Below are positions 8,745-17,100 of a stretch of DNA of 34,338 nt, one piece after another. The notes under the pieces were generated by a model. It did not search any database. It was not told where the DNA came from and saw only the letters and a list, made by a program, of their open reading frames with translations. The number at the start of each line of letters is the position of its first letter. Position 1 is the stretch's first letter. Source of the stretch: JACTMI01 sp964618415 (lineage in GTDB: Bacteria > Acidobacteriota > Thermoanaerobaculia > Multivoradales > JAGPDF01); contig CAZUAT010000032.1 of NCBI GenBank assembly GCA_964618415.1, forward strand, positions 1 to 34,338. The letters are read 5' to 3'. A program made the translations under genes and the position numbers.

Positions 8745-9761
8745 TCAGCGCAGCCGGCCGAGCAGCCGCAGGGCGAGGAACTGGCACGGACGGCTGCGCT
8801 CGCGCGTCGCATCGGCCTCCGAGAGCCACGTCGCCGCCCCGGCCGGATCGAGCTCCGCCACCGTCGCGAGGATGGCGCAGCGCACTTCTGCCTCCTCCTT
8901 CGCGTAGCGGGCGCGCAGCTCGGGCAGCGCGACGTCAGCTCCCAGGATCCCCAGCGCCTCGACGGCTTCGGCTCGCGCACTTTCGTCTTCCGCGCCGGAT
9001 GCAGCCGCCAGCAGCGGTTCGATCGCCCTGACGTCGCCGGCGATCCCCAGCCAGCGGATCAGGTCCTCGTCCGGGTCCGCCGCAGTCCGGTGCAGCTCCA
9101 GGATCCGCTCCTGCGCGCCGGCGACGGGCTGCTGCCGGAAGAACTGCCGATTGAGCCGCGCCAGGGTTTCCTGCGCCGCCTCGATCAGGAACTGAGCAAT
9201 TGCTTCGGCGTTCTCGTCGCGGCTGCCGAAGCCGGCATTGAAGCGCACCGACGTCGGATGGAACCGATAACGCACCTCGGCCACTTCACCGGCCGGATCG
9301 GTCACCGTGAGACGGACATCGATGTGACCAAAGAACAGCAACGGCCCGAACGCGACCTCGCGGTTGCGCACCATCAGGTCCTCGACGACTCCAGACAGAT
9401 GCCAGCCGTCGGGCCCCGTCGTCAGCCCCAGTTCTCGCGCCTGGCGCGCCAGTTCACCCCCGAACAGGGCGCCGAGATCGACAGCCGGATCGAGGCGATC
9501 TTTCGATCCCGAGCCGCCGAATGTGTCGACGGCCCGCTGGTCGAAGTCGAACCGATGGGTGAACTCGCCCAGCTGGAGGCGAAACTCCGGGCTCGGCGCC
9601 CAGACCGGCCCGGCCAGGGCCGTGCGATCGCGCCCGGAATCCAAGTCGACGGAGCGAATGACCCCCGCCCGCGCCGCACCGGCGACGAGCAGCAGCAGAA
9701 CCGCAACTGCGATCGTGGTACGACACGATACGGGTGGGCTGTGGCGACCGCGGATTCCCAT
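8745..9761 (-). CDS. Secreted HEAT-repeat protein
   Basis: 338 aa with an N-terminal signal peptide (hydrophobic core about 17-29, cleavage near ARA-GV). Residues 33-205 form an unrecognised domain with alternating beta pattern (FRLQLGEFTHRFDFDQ, FGHIDVRLTVTDPAGEVAEVRYRF) that recalls lipoprotein-like curli-assembly/YajG-type folds, but I cannot name it. Residues about 240-330 are HEAT/PBS-lyase-type helical repeats (IRWLGIAGDVRAIEPLLAAA, ARAEAVEALGILGADVALPELRARY). A periplasmic or outer-membrane-facing scaffold role is plausible. It is first in a minus-strand run followed by the ABC exporter (42-nt gap) and the NYN nuclease, so it may serve the exporter. The start ATG at 9761 has only weak Shine-Dalgarno complementarity (AGAAGAG). 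Confidence 0.75.
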   Translation of the reverse strand: MGIRGRHSPPVSCRTTIAVAVLLLLVAGAARAGVIRSVDLDSGRDRTALAGPVWAPSPEFRLQLGEFTHRFDFDQRAVDTFGGSGSKDRLDPAVDLGALFGGELARQARELGLTTGPDGWHLSGVVEDLMVRNREVAFGPLLFFGHIDVRLTVTDPAGEVAEVRYRFHPTSVRFNAGFGSRDENAEAIAQFLIEAAQETLARLNRQFFRQQPVAGAQERILELHRTAADPDEDLIRWLGIAGDVRAIEPLLAAASGAEDESARAEAVEALGILGADVALPELRARYAKEEAEVRCAILATVAELDPAGAATWLSEADATRERSRPCQFLALRLLGRLR

Positions 9762-9780
9762 CGCTCTTCTGAGACCGGAG

Positions 9781-9786
9781 ATCGTA
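9781..9786 (-). promoter_or_regulatory. Possible -10 box for the HEAT-ABC-NYN unit
   Basis: TACGAT on the minus strand, 19 nt upstream of the ATG at 9761, predicting a 5' leader of about 12 nt. No -35 is evident. Confidence 0.3.
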
Positions 9787-9839
9787 CGCGACTCGACTCT
9801 GCGGCGTGACGCCGACGGCGGTCCGGCTGACAGCGGCGG

Positions 9840-11375
9840 CTACTCCGCCGCGGCTGACCAGGCGTGCGTATCGGCCGACTCGAAGCTGTCGAAAAACAGA
9901 CCGTCGCCGCAGATCAGGGCGATGTTGTCCACCTGCGCGTAGAGGTCACTCGCTCCGGCGCCGGAGTTGGTGTACCGCCAGCGCAGACGCACGGACGGCA
10001 GATCCAGGTAGGGCGTCAGCGGAACGGCGAGCCGCACACCGCTCTCCTCGCGCAGCGCCCCCCACGAGCCTGCGAACGCCTGCAGCACCGACCAGTTCAG
10101 CCCCCCGTTGGTCGACGCCTCCAGCGCGAAGTTGTCGGCACCGTCCTGATAGTTGAGGGAGAACTCGATCACCGCGCTGGCCTGGCCTTCCAGACTGAAC
10201 GAATGGGTACGCAGCTGGGTGTCATAGGGCCCCGCCGGGCCGGCGTCACTCGAGGCGCAGGCCACGTCTCCGCGGGCGCCTGTCCAGTTGCCCGCCTCGC
10301 CGCAGCTGGCGAGGTTCCAGAAGTCGACCGACGAGTTGTCGCCGCCCGGGAAGGCACGGGCGTCGAAGCTGGAAACTCCTGCCGGAAAACCGGATGAGAA
10401 GGTCACCGTGTCGCCGTTGCAGGCGAGCACCGGCGCTCCCGGTTGGACGCCCAGGGCGTCGACCGCCACCGAACTCTCGAACGGGCCGGGGTTGTACGCC
10501 GTCCAGGTGGCCGACCAGGCACCGGCGGCCGGCATCGAGGAGAGCTGTAACAGAAACGCCTGGGCCTCCGGCGCCAGGACGAACGGGAAGTCCGAAAGCA
10601 CCGCGCCGAGGCGACTGTCGACCAGGTTGTGGCGAGTGAGGTTCGCGTTGCCGGTGTTCTCCACGGTGTAACAGATCGCCAGGTCGGAGCCCGGCGGCAG
10701 GGTCAGCTGCTCGACGGTTCCGCAGGCGTACGTGCGCATGTCGGCCGTGGCCGTCATCGCCAGCGCGATTCCCGGCTCCGGCGTGGTGAAGCGCAGGTTC
10801 GGGCCAAAGCGACCGCCGGCCGCCGTGGCCACCGACGGGAACTCGAGCCCGCTCCGCACGCCATTCGGGTCGCGCATCGTCTCGCCCATCGTGAATCCCG
10901 ACGCCATGGTCCAGCTCTCGGCCCCGTGTCGATAGGAGTCGGCGGACGGGTTGTTGGCCGGCACGAAGGCGCCGATCCGGTAGGTCCCGGGGGCGAGCAC
11001 GTGGTGCGCTGCGGCCACGTACCGCCAGTCGCCGGTTCGCGGGCTGGCCGCCTGAACGATCGATTCCGCCAGCAGGTCGCCAGAGTCGGTCCACAGCCCG
11101 ACCGGATGGGAAATGGTCAGCGGCAAGGTGGCAAAGTCGCCGTCCCAGTATCCGAGATGGGTGAGCACGAAACGCTGGCTGGTGGTAAAGCTCCAGCCGA
11201 TCGTGTCGCCGTCGTTCTCGACCGAGTTGGCGGCCGTGCCCCCGGTGAAGCCGATCAGCGCCTGGGCCGAGAGCTGCGGCACGCTGGCGGCGACCATCAG
11301 GACGGCCAGGACCAACGTCCTCTGGCCGAGCGGCGCGATCCTGGGGGCGGGACCTGAACTGTACGGGCCGGTCAT
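9840..11375 (-). CDS. Large secreted beta-sandwich protein with C-terminal FxDxFE-WS tail
   Basis: 511 aa. A signal peptide (hydrophobic core about 20-33, cleavage after SAQA) starts a multi-domain extracellular protein. Residues about 36-170 resemble DUF4082-like modules (IGWSFTTSQRFVLTHLGYWDG, VGLWTDSGDLLAESIV, LAPGTYRIGAFVP). Residues about 185-290 resemble a CARDB/DUF11-type Ig-like domain (DLAICYTVENTGNANLTRHN). Residues about 300-490 form a jelly-roll resembling MAM/ConA-like sandwiches (VIEFSLNYQDGADNFALEAS, SVRLRWRYTNSGAGASDLYA, VDNIALICG). It ends with FFDSFESADTHAWSAAAE, the tail shared with three other secreted proteins here. No catalytic motif is seen; adhesion or a surface structural role is the best guess. 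I start it at ATG 11375, preceded by GGAGGTG; the open frame runs further upstream but without a signal peptide. Confidence 0.8.
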   Translation of the reverse strand: MTGPYSSGPAPRIAPLGQRTLVLAVLMVAASVPQLSAQALIGFTGGTAANSVENDGDTIGWSFTTSQRFVLTHLGYWDGDFATLPLTISHPVGLWTDSGDLLAESIVQAASPRTGDWRYVAAAHHVLAPGTYRIGAFVPANNPSADSYRHGAESWTMASGFTMGETMRDPNGVRSGLEFPSVATAAGGRFGPNLRFTTPEPGIALAMTATADMRTYACGTVEQLTLPPGSDLAICYTVENTGNANLTRHNLVDSRLGAVLSDFPFVLAPEAQAFLLQLSSMPAAGAWSATWTAYNPGPFESSVAVDALGVQPGAPVLACNGDTVTFSSGFPAGVSSFDARAFPGGDNSSVDFWNLASCGEAGNWTGARGDVACASSDAGPAGPYDTQLRTHSFSLEGQASAVIEFSLNYQDGADNFALEASTNGGLNWSVLQAFAGSWGALREESGVRLAVPLTPYLDLPSVRLRWRYTNSGAGASDLYAQVDNIALICGDGLFFDSFESADTHAWSAAAE

Positions 11376-11471
11376 GGGCACCTCCGGTCGGTTCGCGGCC
11401 CATTGTGCCATAGCCAGCCAGTTTCGACCGGGTCGGGACCCGGCCGTGTCACTTCCGGTCCGGATTTCGCG

Positions 11472-11594
11472 TATGGTGAGTGTAGACAGAGACGCCGACT
11501 GCTGCACGGAACTGTTCCCGGAACGGACCGGACGTGTGTCCGGTGTGCCGAGGGACGGAGTTGCGGCACGGCTTCGCAGGAGGTCGAGGACATC
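11472..11594 (+). promoter_or_regulatory. Promoter and structured 5' leader of small membrane protein
   Basis: A -10-like TATGGT (11472-11477) is followed by a leader of about 110 nt. It contains a palindrome GTTCCcGGAAC (11514-11524), a hairpin ACCGGAC-GTGT-GTCCGGT (11527-11544, 7-bp stem) and directly after it GTGCCG pairing with CGGCAC (11545-11550 with 11564-11569). The Shine-Dalgarno AGGAGG follows at 11578-11583. The leader matches no riboswitch I recognise; stems adjoining the ribosome site could regulate translation. Confidence 0.35.
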
Positions 11595-11876
11595 ATGGGA
11601 ACTTTGGGGACGATTCTCTCGTTCGTGGGCGGCATCGGAGCGCTGATCTTCGGGATCCAGATCCTGATCCACGCCTTCAAAACGAGCGTGGGCTGGGGGA
11701 TCGCCAGCCTGCTGATCCCGTTCGTGATCTTCATCTACGCCGCCAAGCACTGGGACGAGCTCAAGACGCCGACGCTGCGCATGATCGGCTGCATGGTCCT
11801 GGCGATGATCGGCTCGGCGATCGGCGTCTTCTTCGGCATCCGCGGCGCCATGCAGGGCATGCCGCCGGTCCAGTAA
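11595..11876 (+). CDS. Small integral membrane protein, function unknown
   Basis: 93 aa, three predicted transmembrane helices at about 4-28, 31-51 and 62-86, with a short charged loop KHWDELKTPTLR between the second and third. Glycine-rich helices (GGIGALIFG, MIGSAIGVFFGIRG) suggest tight packing. I do not recognise a family. The ATG at 11595 is supported by AGGAGG and GAGGA upstream and by clean hydrophobicity from residue 1 on. It is divergent from the large secreted beta-sandwich gene and converges on the ADP-ribosylglycohydrolase gene, with a strong hairpin between. It has its own long, structured leader. Confidence 0.75.
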   Translation: MGTLGTILSFVGGIGALIFGIQILIHAFKTSVGWGIASLLIPFVIFIYAAKHWDELKTPTLRMIGCMVLAMIGSAIGVFFGIRGAMQGMPPVQ

Positions 11877-11923
11877 GGCTTGCCGTTTGAGCGGTGCGGC
11901 ATCGCGCCGCGCAGCAGCTGTAC

Positions 11924-11957
11924 GCGAGGGCCGGGGAGGCGACTTCCCGGCCCTCGC
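11924..11957. terminator. Strong hairpin between convergent genes
   Basis: A perfect 12-bp stem: GCGAGGGCCGGG (11924-11935) pairs with CCCGGCCCTCGC (11946-11957) around a 10-nt loop. It lies between the stop codons of the small membrane protein (+) and the ADP-ribosylglycohydrolase (-). Neither side has a real U tract, so it may be a bidirectional 3'-end stabiliser or an atypical terminator. Confidence 0.6.
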
Positions 11958-11973
11958 CCGTTGAAACGGGCCG

Positions 11974-13237
11974 TCAGACGGGGGGATAGCGCGCGAACCA
12001 GGCCTTGGTGAAGCTGCGCTGCCAGCCGTTGGTCTCTTGCGGGGCACACCCGGTCATCTGCAGCGTGAAATCGTCGGCCAGGCGTGTGATCGTCTCGCGG
12101 CCCTCCAGCGCCGCCAGCCAGTCGGCAGGCAGCCGGCGTTCGCCGTGCACTGCGCCGAGCAGCTGTCCCGCGAGGGAGGCGGTCGAGTCGCTGTCGCCGG
12201 AGTGATTGGCGGCCAGCAGCAGCGCCGAGCGCAGGTCGTCGGGCTCGCTCAGGACCGCATAGACCGCGATCGCCAGCGCCTCCTCCGCCACCCAGCCACC
12301 GCCCAGGCTCTCGACGGCCTCCGGTGTTGGCGAACCGGCGGCAGCCAGATCCGCAGCCGCTTCGAGCGCGGCCAGCGTCTCACCCGAGTGGGCGCGCGGC
12401 CTGGCAAGGCGCATCGCCGCTTCCAGCGCGCGCGGCAAGGGCAGGTCCTGATGCACGATGCCGAACAGGGTCGCGGCCATGACGCCGGCCGGCAGCTGGC
12501 CGCTCGGGTGGCCGTGGGTGAGGGCCGCCAGTTCGACCCCGAGGTGAAAGACCTGCTCGATCGGAGTCGGACCGCCCTCGGAGTTGCCGCCGTGCGGCAG
12601 CAGGCCGACGGGCGCGATTCGCATCACACCGCCGCATCCCTTGCTGTCGTTCGCCGCNNNNNNNNNNNNNNNNNNNNNNNNNNNNNNNNNNNNNNNNNNN
12701 NNNNNNNNNNNNNNNNNNNNNNNNNNNNNNNNNNNNNNNNNNNNNNNNNNNNNNNNNAAACGCGGCGCGCAGCGCCGCTAGGCAGGTGTTGCCGGGGGCG
12801 CGCCGCGCGTGCAACCAGCGCTCACCGAGCAGCCAGCCCTCGTCGTCGGTGTCGACCTCGGACTGGTGCTCGGAGCGACGAATCGGCTCGCTGTCCTGAG
12901 TGCGCAGCCAGCGCAGGTAGGCGTTCCGGACCACACCGGGCGGTGAGCCGACGCCGCGCGACTCCCCGCGCACCCAGGCGCGGATCAGTCCCTCGGCCGT
13001 GAACAGCGTCATCTGCGTATCGTCGGTGATCGCCCCCAGCCGCCCGTAGGCCGGCACGAGATCCGTCAGGCCGGCGGGCCCGAAGCGCTCCCGGATCGCC
13101 GCCAGGTCGAGGAACTCGATCGGGGCGCCGAGCGCATCGCCGATCGCGCCTCCCAGCAGGCAGCCGCGCACGCGCGAGGCGAAGCGATCCGTCGGGTCGA
13201 CCGCGGGCAGGTCACGGTTCTCGCGCGAGGGTCCCAT
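11974..13237 (-). CDS. ADP-ribosylglycohydrolase family protein, interrupted by assembly gap
   Basis: The two halves of one gene flank the N run. The N-terminal half (from ATG 13237) has GCLLGGAIGDALGAPIEF (25-42) and the metal-binding ITDDTQM (70-76). The C-terminal half begins AANDSKGCGGVMRIAPVGLL and carries the second metal motif NHSGDSDSTASLAGQL. These are the Asp clusters that bind two Mg2+ or Mn2+ ions in DraG/ARH-type hydrolases, which remove ADP-ribose from proteins or nucleic acids or cleave related glycosidic bonds. The halves are in different frames only because the gap has the arbitrary length of 100 N. Before the gap the sequence reads GNTCLAALRAAF and after it NDSKGCGG. From memory of relatives, only about 5-10 residues should separate these, so little real sequence is missing. 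It is divergent from the SGNH hydrolase gene. The target is unknown. Confidence 0.88.
12658..12757. other. Assembly gap of 100 N
   Basis: Exactly 100 undetermined bases, the conventional placeholder for a gap of unknown size. It falls inside the ADP-ribosylglycohydrolase gene. Confidence 0.99.
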
Positions 13238-13282
13238 GGGAGCATTCTCTCCCGGCGACGCCGGGCTGCTCGACGATCCCAC

Positions 13283-13288
13283 TAGACT
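13283..13288 (+). promoter_or_regulatory. -10 box of a probable leaderless SGNH hydrolase mRNA
   Basis: TAGACT lies 6 nt before the GTG at 13295, so transcription would start at or next to the start codon. No Shine-Dalgarno or -35 is seen. The 57-bp gap is shared with the divergent ADP-ribosylglycohydrolase gene. Confidence 0.5.
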
Positions 13289-13294
13289 CACGCC

Positions 13295-14152
13295 GTGCAG
13301 ATCTCCAGGTTTCGCTGCTACGTTGCGATCGGCGACAGTTCGACCGAGGGGCTCGACGATCCGGCGGGCGACGGGAGCTACCGCGGCTGGGCGGATCGTC
13401 TGGCAGAGACAGTCGCCGGCGCGCAGGGCGAACTGCTGTACGCGAATCTAGCCGTGCGCGGGCGACGGACACGGCAGATCCTCGACACGCAGCTGGCGCC
13501 CGCCCTGGCGATGCAGCCCGATCTCGTGACGCACTTTTCCGGCACCAACGACGTCGTCGGCCGACGGTTCGACCTGGACGCGGTGGCGACGGATATCCGC
13601 GCCATGCAGACCGCCCTGCGAGCGGGCGGCGCCACCGTGCTGACCTTCACGCTCCCCGACCTCGGCCCGGTGCTGCCGGCGGCCCGGGGCCTGGCGCCGC
13701 GGATCGAGGCGCTCAACGAGGCGCTGCGCCACATCTGTGCCGAGACCGGCAGCCGGCTCGTCGACCTGGCACGCTACCCGGTGGCGGTCGATCCCCGCCT
13801 GTGGAGCGATGACCGTCTGCACGCCAACGGCGCCGGGCACGCGCGTATCGCAGCAGCCCTGGCCCATGCGCTCGACCTGCCGGGGTCTGACGCGAGCTGG
13901 TCCGAGCCGCTGCCGCCGCTCGCACCGCCGTCCCGATGGGCGCGCTGGGGGGCCGACCTGCGTTGGACCGCCCGCTACCTGCTGCCGTGGGCGCTGCGCC
14001 ACCTGCGCGGCCGCTCGACCGGCGACGGCCGCCAGCCCAAGCGTCCCCGCCCCCTGCCCCTCCACCCGTCCACTTCACCGGCGAGCGAGCCTCCGAGGGC
14101 CGCGCCGACTGCGACGGCCACCCGGGACGCCAGGCCTCGAAGTTCCCGTTGA
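13295..14152 (+). CDS. SGNH/GDSL-type hydrolase
   Basis: 285 aa. All SGNH blocks are present: GDSSTEG with nucleophile S15, block II NLAVRGRRT (N51, G56), block III GTND (83-86, with N85), and block V DDRLH, giving catalytic D173 and H176. No signal peptide is seen, so a cytoplasmic esterase, lipase or acyl-hydrolase is likely; the group resembles the actinobacterial-type GDSL esterases. Residues after about 200 add a Trp/Arg segment (RWARWGADLRWTARYLLPWALRHL) that may touch the membrane, followed by a Pro/Ser/Thr/Arg-rich disordered tail. The GTG start at 13295 has no ribosome site but a -10 box 6 nt upstream, so the mRNA is probably leaderless. It converges on the TolB/amidohydrolase gene with only 13 bp between the stop codons. 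Confidence 0.9.
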   Translation: MQISRFRCYVAIGDSSTEGLDDPAGDGSYRGWADRLAETVAGAQGELLYANLAVRGRRTRQILDTQLAPALAMQPDLVTHFSGTNDVVGRRFDLDAVATDIRAMQTALRAGGATVLTFTLPDLGPVLPAARGLAPRIEALNEALRHICAETGSRLVDLARYPVAVDPRLWSDDRLHANGAGHARIAAALAHALDLPGSDASWSEPLPPLAPPSRWARWGADLRWTARYLLPWALRHLRGRSTGDGRQPKRPRPLPLHPSTSPASEPPRAAPTATATRDARPRSSR

Positions 14153-14158
14153 GGGAAC
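14142..14158. terminator. Short hairpin over the convergent stop codons
   Basis: GTTCCC (14142-14147) pairs with GGGAAC (14153-14158) around GTTGA, which includes the TGA stop of the SGNH gene. The stem is only 6 bp and no U tract follows, so this is a weak candidate. Confidence 0.25.
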
Positions 14159-14165
14159 CTCCTGG

Positions 14166-17100
14166 TCAGGGGACGGGGGTGAGGGTCAGCGGGTCGTAGA
14201 GGCGGCCGTTGAACAGGATGTAGCGCAGCCGGCGGCTGTGTTCGATCTGCTCGAGCGGGTTCTCGTCGAGGACGATGAGGTCGGCCAGCTTGCCCGCCTC
14301 GATCGAGCCGAGGTCGCCATCCAGCCCGAGATAACGCGCTCCGTCGATCGTCCCGGCCTGCAGCGCCCGGTGCGGAGTCATTCCCCCCTGCACCAGCATC
14401 GACAGCTCCCAGTGCGCCGCCAGCCCTTCGCGCTGCCCGTGGCCTCCGAGCTGAACCGACACGCCCGCCTCGGCCAGCGCATGCGCGTTCGCGGCTGCGG
14501 CGAAATGGTTCCACTCCTCCATCGGAGCCGTGGGGCGGCGCCGGCTGCGCGGGTCGAGCACCTCGCGCGGCACGAAACTGGCCAGTGGCTGCTCGGCCCA
14601 GACATCGGTCGTGGCGTACCAGTACTCCTCCCCCATCAGTCCGCCATACGCCACGCCGAGCGTCGGCGTGTAGCCGACCTCGGTGGCACCCCATAGCTGC
14701 AGTACGTCGGCGTAGACCTTGCCGACCGGCACCGAGTGCTCGACCCCGGTGTGGCCGTCGACGACGTGGGTGAGATTGTGCTGCAGCAGCGAGCCGCCCT
14801 CGGGGACGACCATCATGCCGAGTTCACGCGCCGCGGCGAGGATCTGCTGCCGCTGATCGCGTCGTGGCTGGTTGTAGCTCTTGACCGAGAAGGCGCCGAT
14901 CGCCTGCTGCCGGCGCAGATGACTGCTGGCGTCGTCGAGCGAGTCGACCTCGGCCTTGTACTCGCCGGCGGCGCCGTAGAGGATCGTGCCGGTCGAGAAC
15001 AGCCGCGGGGCCAGCAGCAGGCCGGCGCGCTGCAGTTCCGCGCCGGCAAAGAACTCCCGATTGTCGTTGGACGGATCGTGGGCGGTCGTCACGCCGTAGG
15101 CGAGATTGGCGAGCAGGAACCAGCTGCGCTCCGGAATCAGCTGATCGCTGCCGATCGGACCGTGCCAGTGGACGTCGACCAGGCCGGGGATGAGCGTCTT
15201 GCCCCCCACGTCGACGACGCGCGCGCCGGCCGGCACGTCGATCTCGCCGCGTCGACCGACGGCGCGGATCCGGTTGCCGTCCACGATCACGACGCCATCC
15301 TCGATCACTTCGCCGGTGTCGGCGGCGCGCATCGTGACGACGCGCCCGCCGACCAGGGCGATCAGCCCGCGCGGCAAGTCGGCGGCCACGTCGAACGACA
15401 GATCGATGCCGGCGGTTTCCGGCTCGGGGAGCTTCTCCGGCGCACCGGCGAGGAAGGCGAAGCTGTCGCGCAGCGCGCGCGTCATCAGCTGCGGGCCGAG
15501 CGACCAGTGCAGCCGCCCCGAGTCGCCGGACCAGCGCAGGTTCTCTCCCGCGTCGCGCGACACCTGAGCGACCGGTCCGGCGCTCGCCTTCGGGCCCAGG
15601 TCGACCGGTCTGCCGCTCTCGACGAGCGGCGTGACGAACACCTTGTAGCGCTCGGCCCAGGCCAGCCACCGCCCGTCGGGGGAGACGCGCCACTCGACCG
15701 CAGCGTCGCTGCTGGCGTGCGTGCGCTCCTCGGTGGCATCGAGCCCGATCGACATCAGCGAGCGACGATCCTCGTCCTGATAGCGCAGAAAGTAGACGCG
15801 GTCGCCATGGGCGCCGAAGTGTGGCTGCGCACCGTCGCGCACCAGCCGGCGCGACTTGCCCTCACCGACCGGCAGCAGCCAGAGCCCGGGCTCGGCGCTC
15901 CAGGCGCGGCCGCGCAGCCAGTTGCCCTCGCCCTTGCGTGCCACGACGTGCCGGCCGTCGGGCGTGAAGGCCGGTTCGAACCAGTGCCCGGGCTGCCCGG
16001 TGATCGCACGACCTTCGCCGCCGGTCGCCGGCACGATCCGCACGCTGCCGTAGGTCTCGTCATCGTGCGCGACGTAGACGATCGATCGTCCGTCGCGAGA
16101 GAACGACGGGAACGCCTCGCGATGCTCTTCCTGGCGGGTCAGGCGGCGGGCCTTGCCGTCGGGCAGGTCCCGGATCCACAGCTTGCCGAGCGTCTCGAAC
16201 ACCACTCGACGCCCGTCCGGCGACACCTCGACCCAGCGCAGCATGCGCGGTCGGAACGAGTTCGGCGCCACCTCGACCGGATAGCGCAACGCCCGGGCGA
16301 CGCGCCGTGTCGTGGCCACGTGGAACGGAATCGCTGCACTGGTGGCGCTGGCGACGTGGACCCGGTGCAGGCGGCCTCCCCCCCAGACGACGATCGACTG
16401 GCTGTCGGGGGTCCAGCCGAAAGCCGGGTAGACGCCGTGAATGGCCCAGGTCTCCTGCATGTCGCGGTCGAGACCCTCGAACACCGGTCGTTCGACGCCG
16501 CTCGCCAGATCGCGCACGAACAGCACCGACTGAAAGCGCACTCGACGCACGAACGCCAGCTGGCGACCGTCCGGCGACGGTTGCGGGCGCACCGCGCCGC
16601 CGGGCCCGGTCACCACGTCCTCGAGCTCGCCGCTCGTCCGGTCGAGGCGCCGGATCACGTAGATCTGACCGTTCGAGTCCTTGTTGTAGTCGAAGAACGG
16701 GCCCGGAGTGGTGTCCTGCGAAAACCAGACGTAGCGCCCGTCGGGCGAAAAAGCCGGTTCGCCCACGTCCTTCTGCTCGTTCGGCCGCGTCGTCAGCTGG
16801 AAACCGTCGCCCCCGCTGCGATGCCAGAGCCAGATCTCGCCAGCGCCCAGCGAGCGGGTCTTGGTGAAGTGCTTGTGGCCGGCGATCCACTCTCCGTCGG
16901 GCGACCAGGCGGGCGAATTGACGAGACGAAACGACTCCTTGGATACCTGCTGCAGGCCGGAGCCGTCCCGCGCGATGGTCCACAGATTGTCTCCGCCAGA
17001 GCGGTCCGACGTGAAGACGATCCGCTGGCCGTCCGGCGAGAAGCGCGGCTGCATGTCCCAGGAGACTCCGGAGGTCAGGGAGCGCGCCTCGCCGCCGCCG

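Noticed and set aside
11974..13237. A frameshifted pseudogene of ADP-ribosylglycohydrolase
   Set aside because: The frame difference is created by the 100-N placeholder. Both halves are intact and carry their metal-binding motifs.
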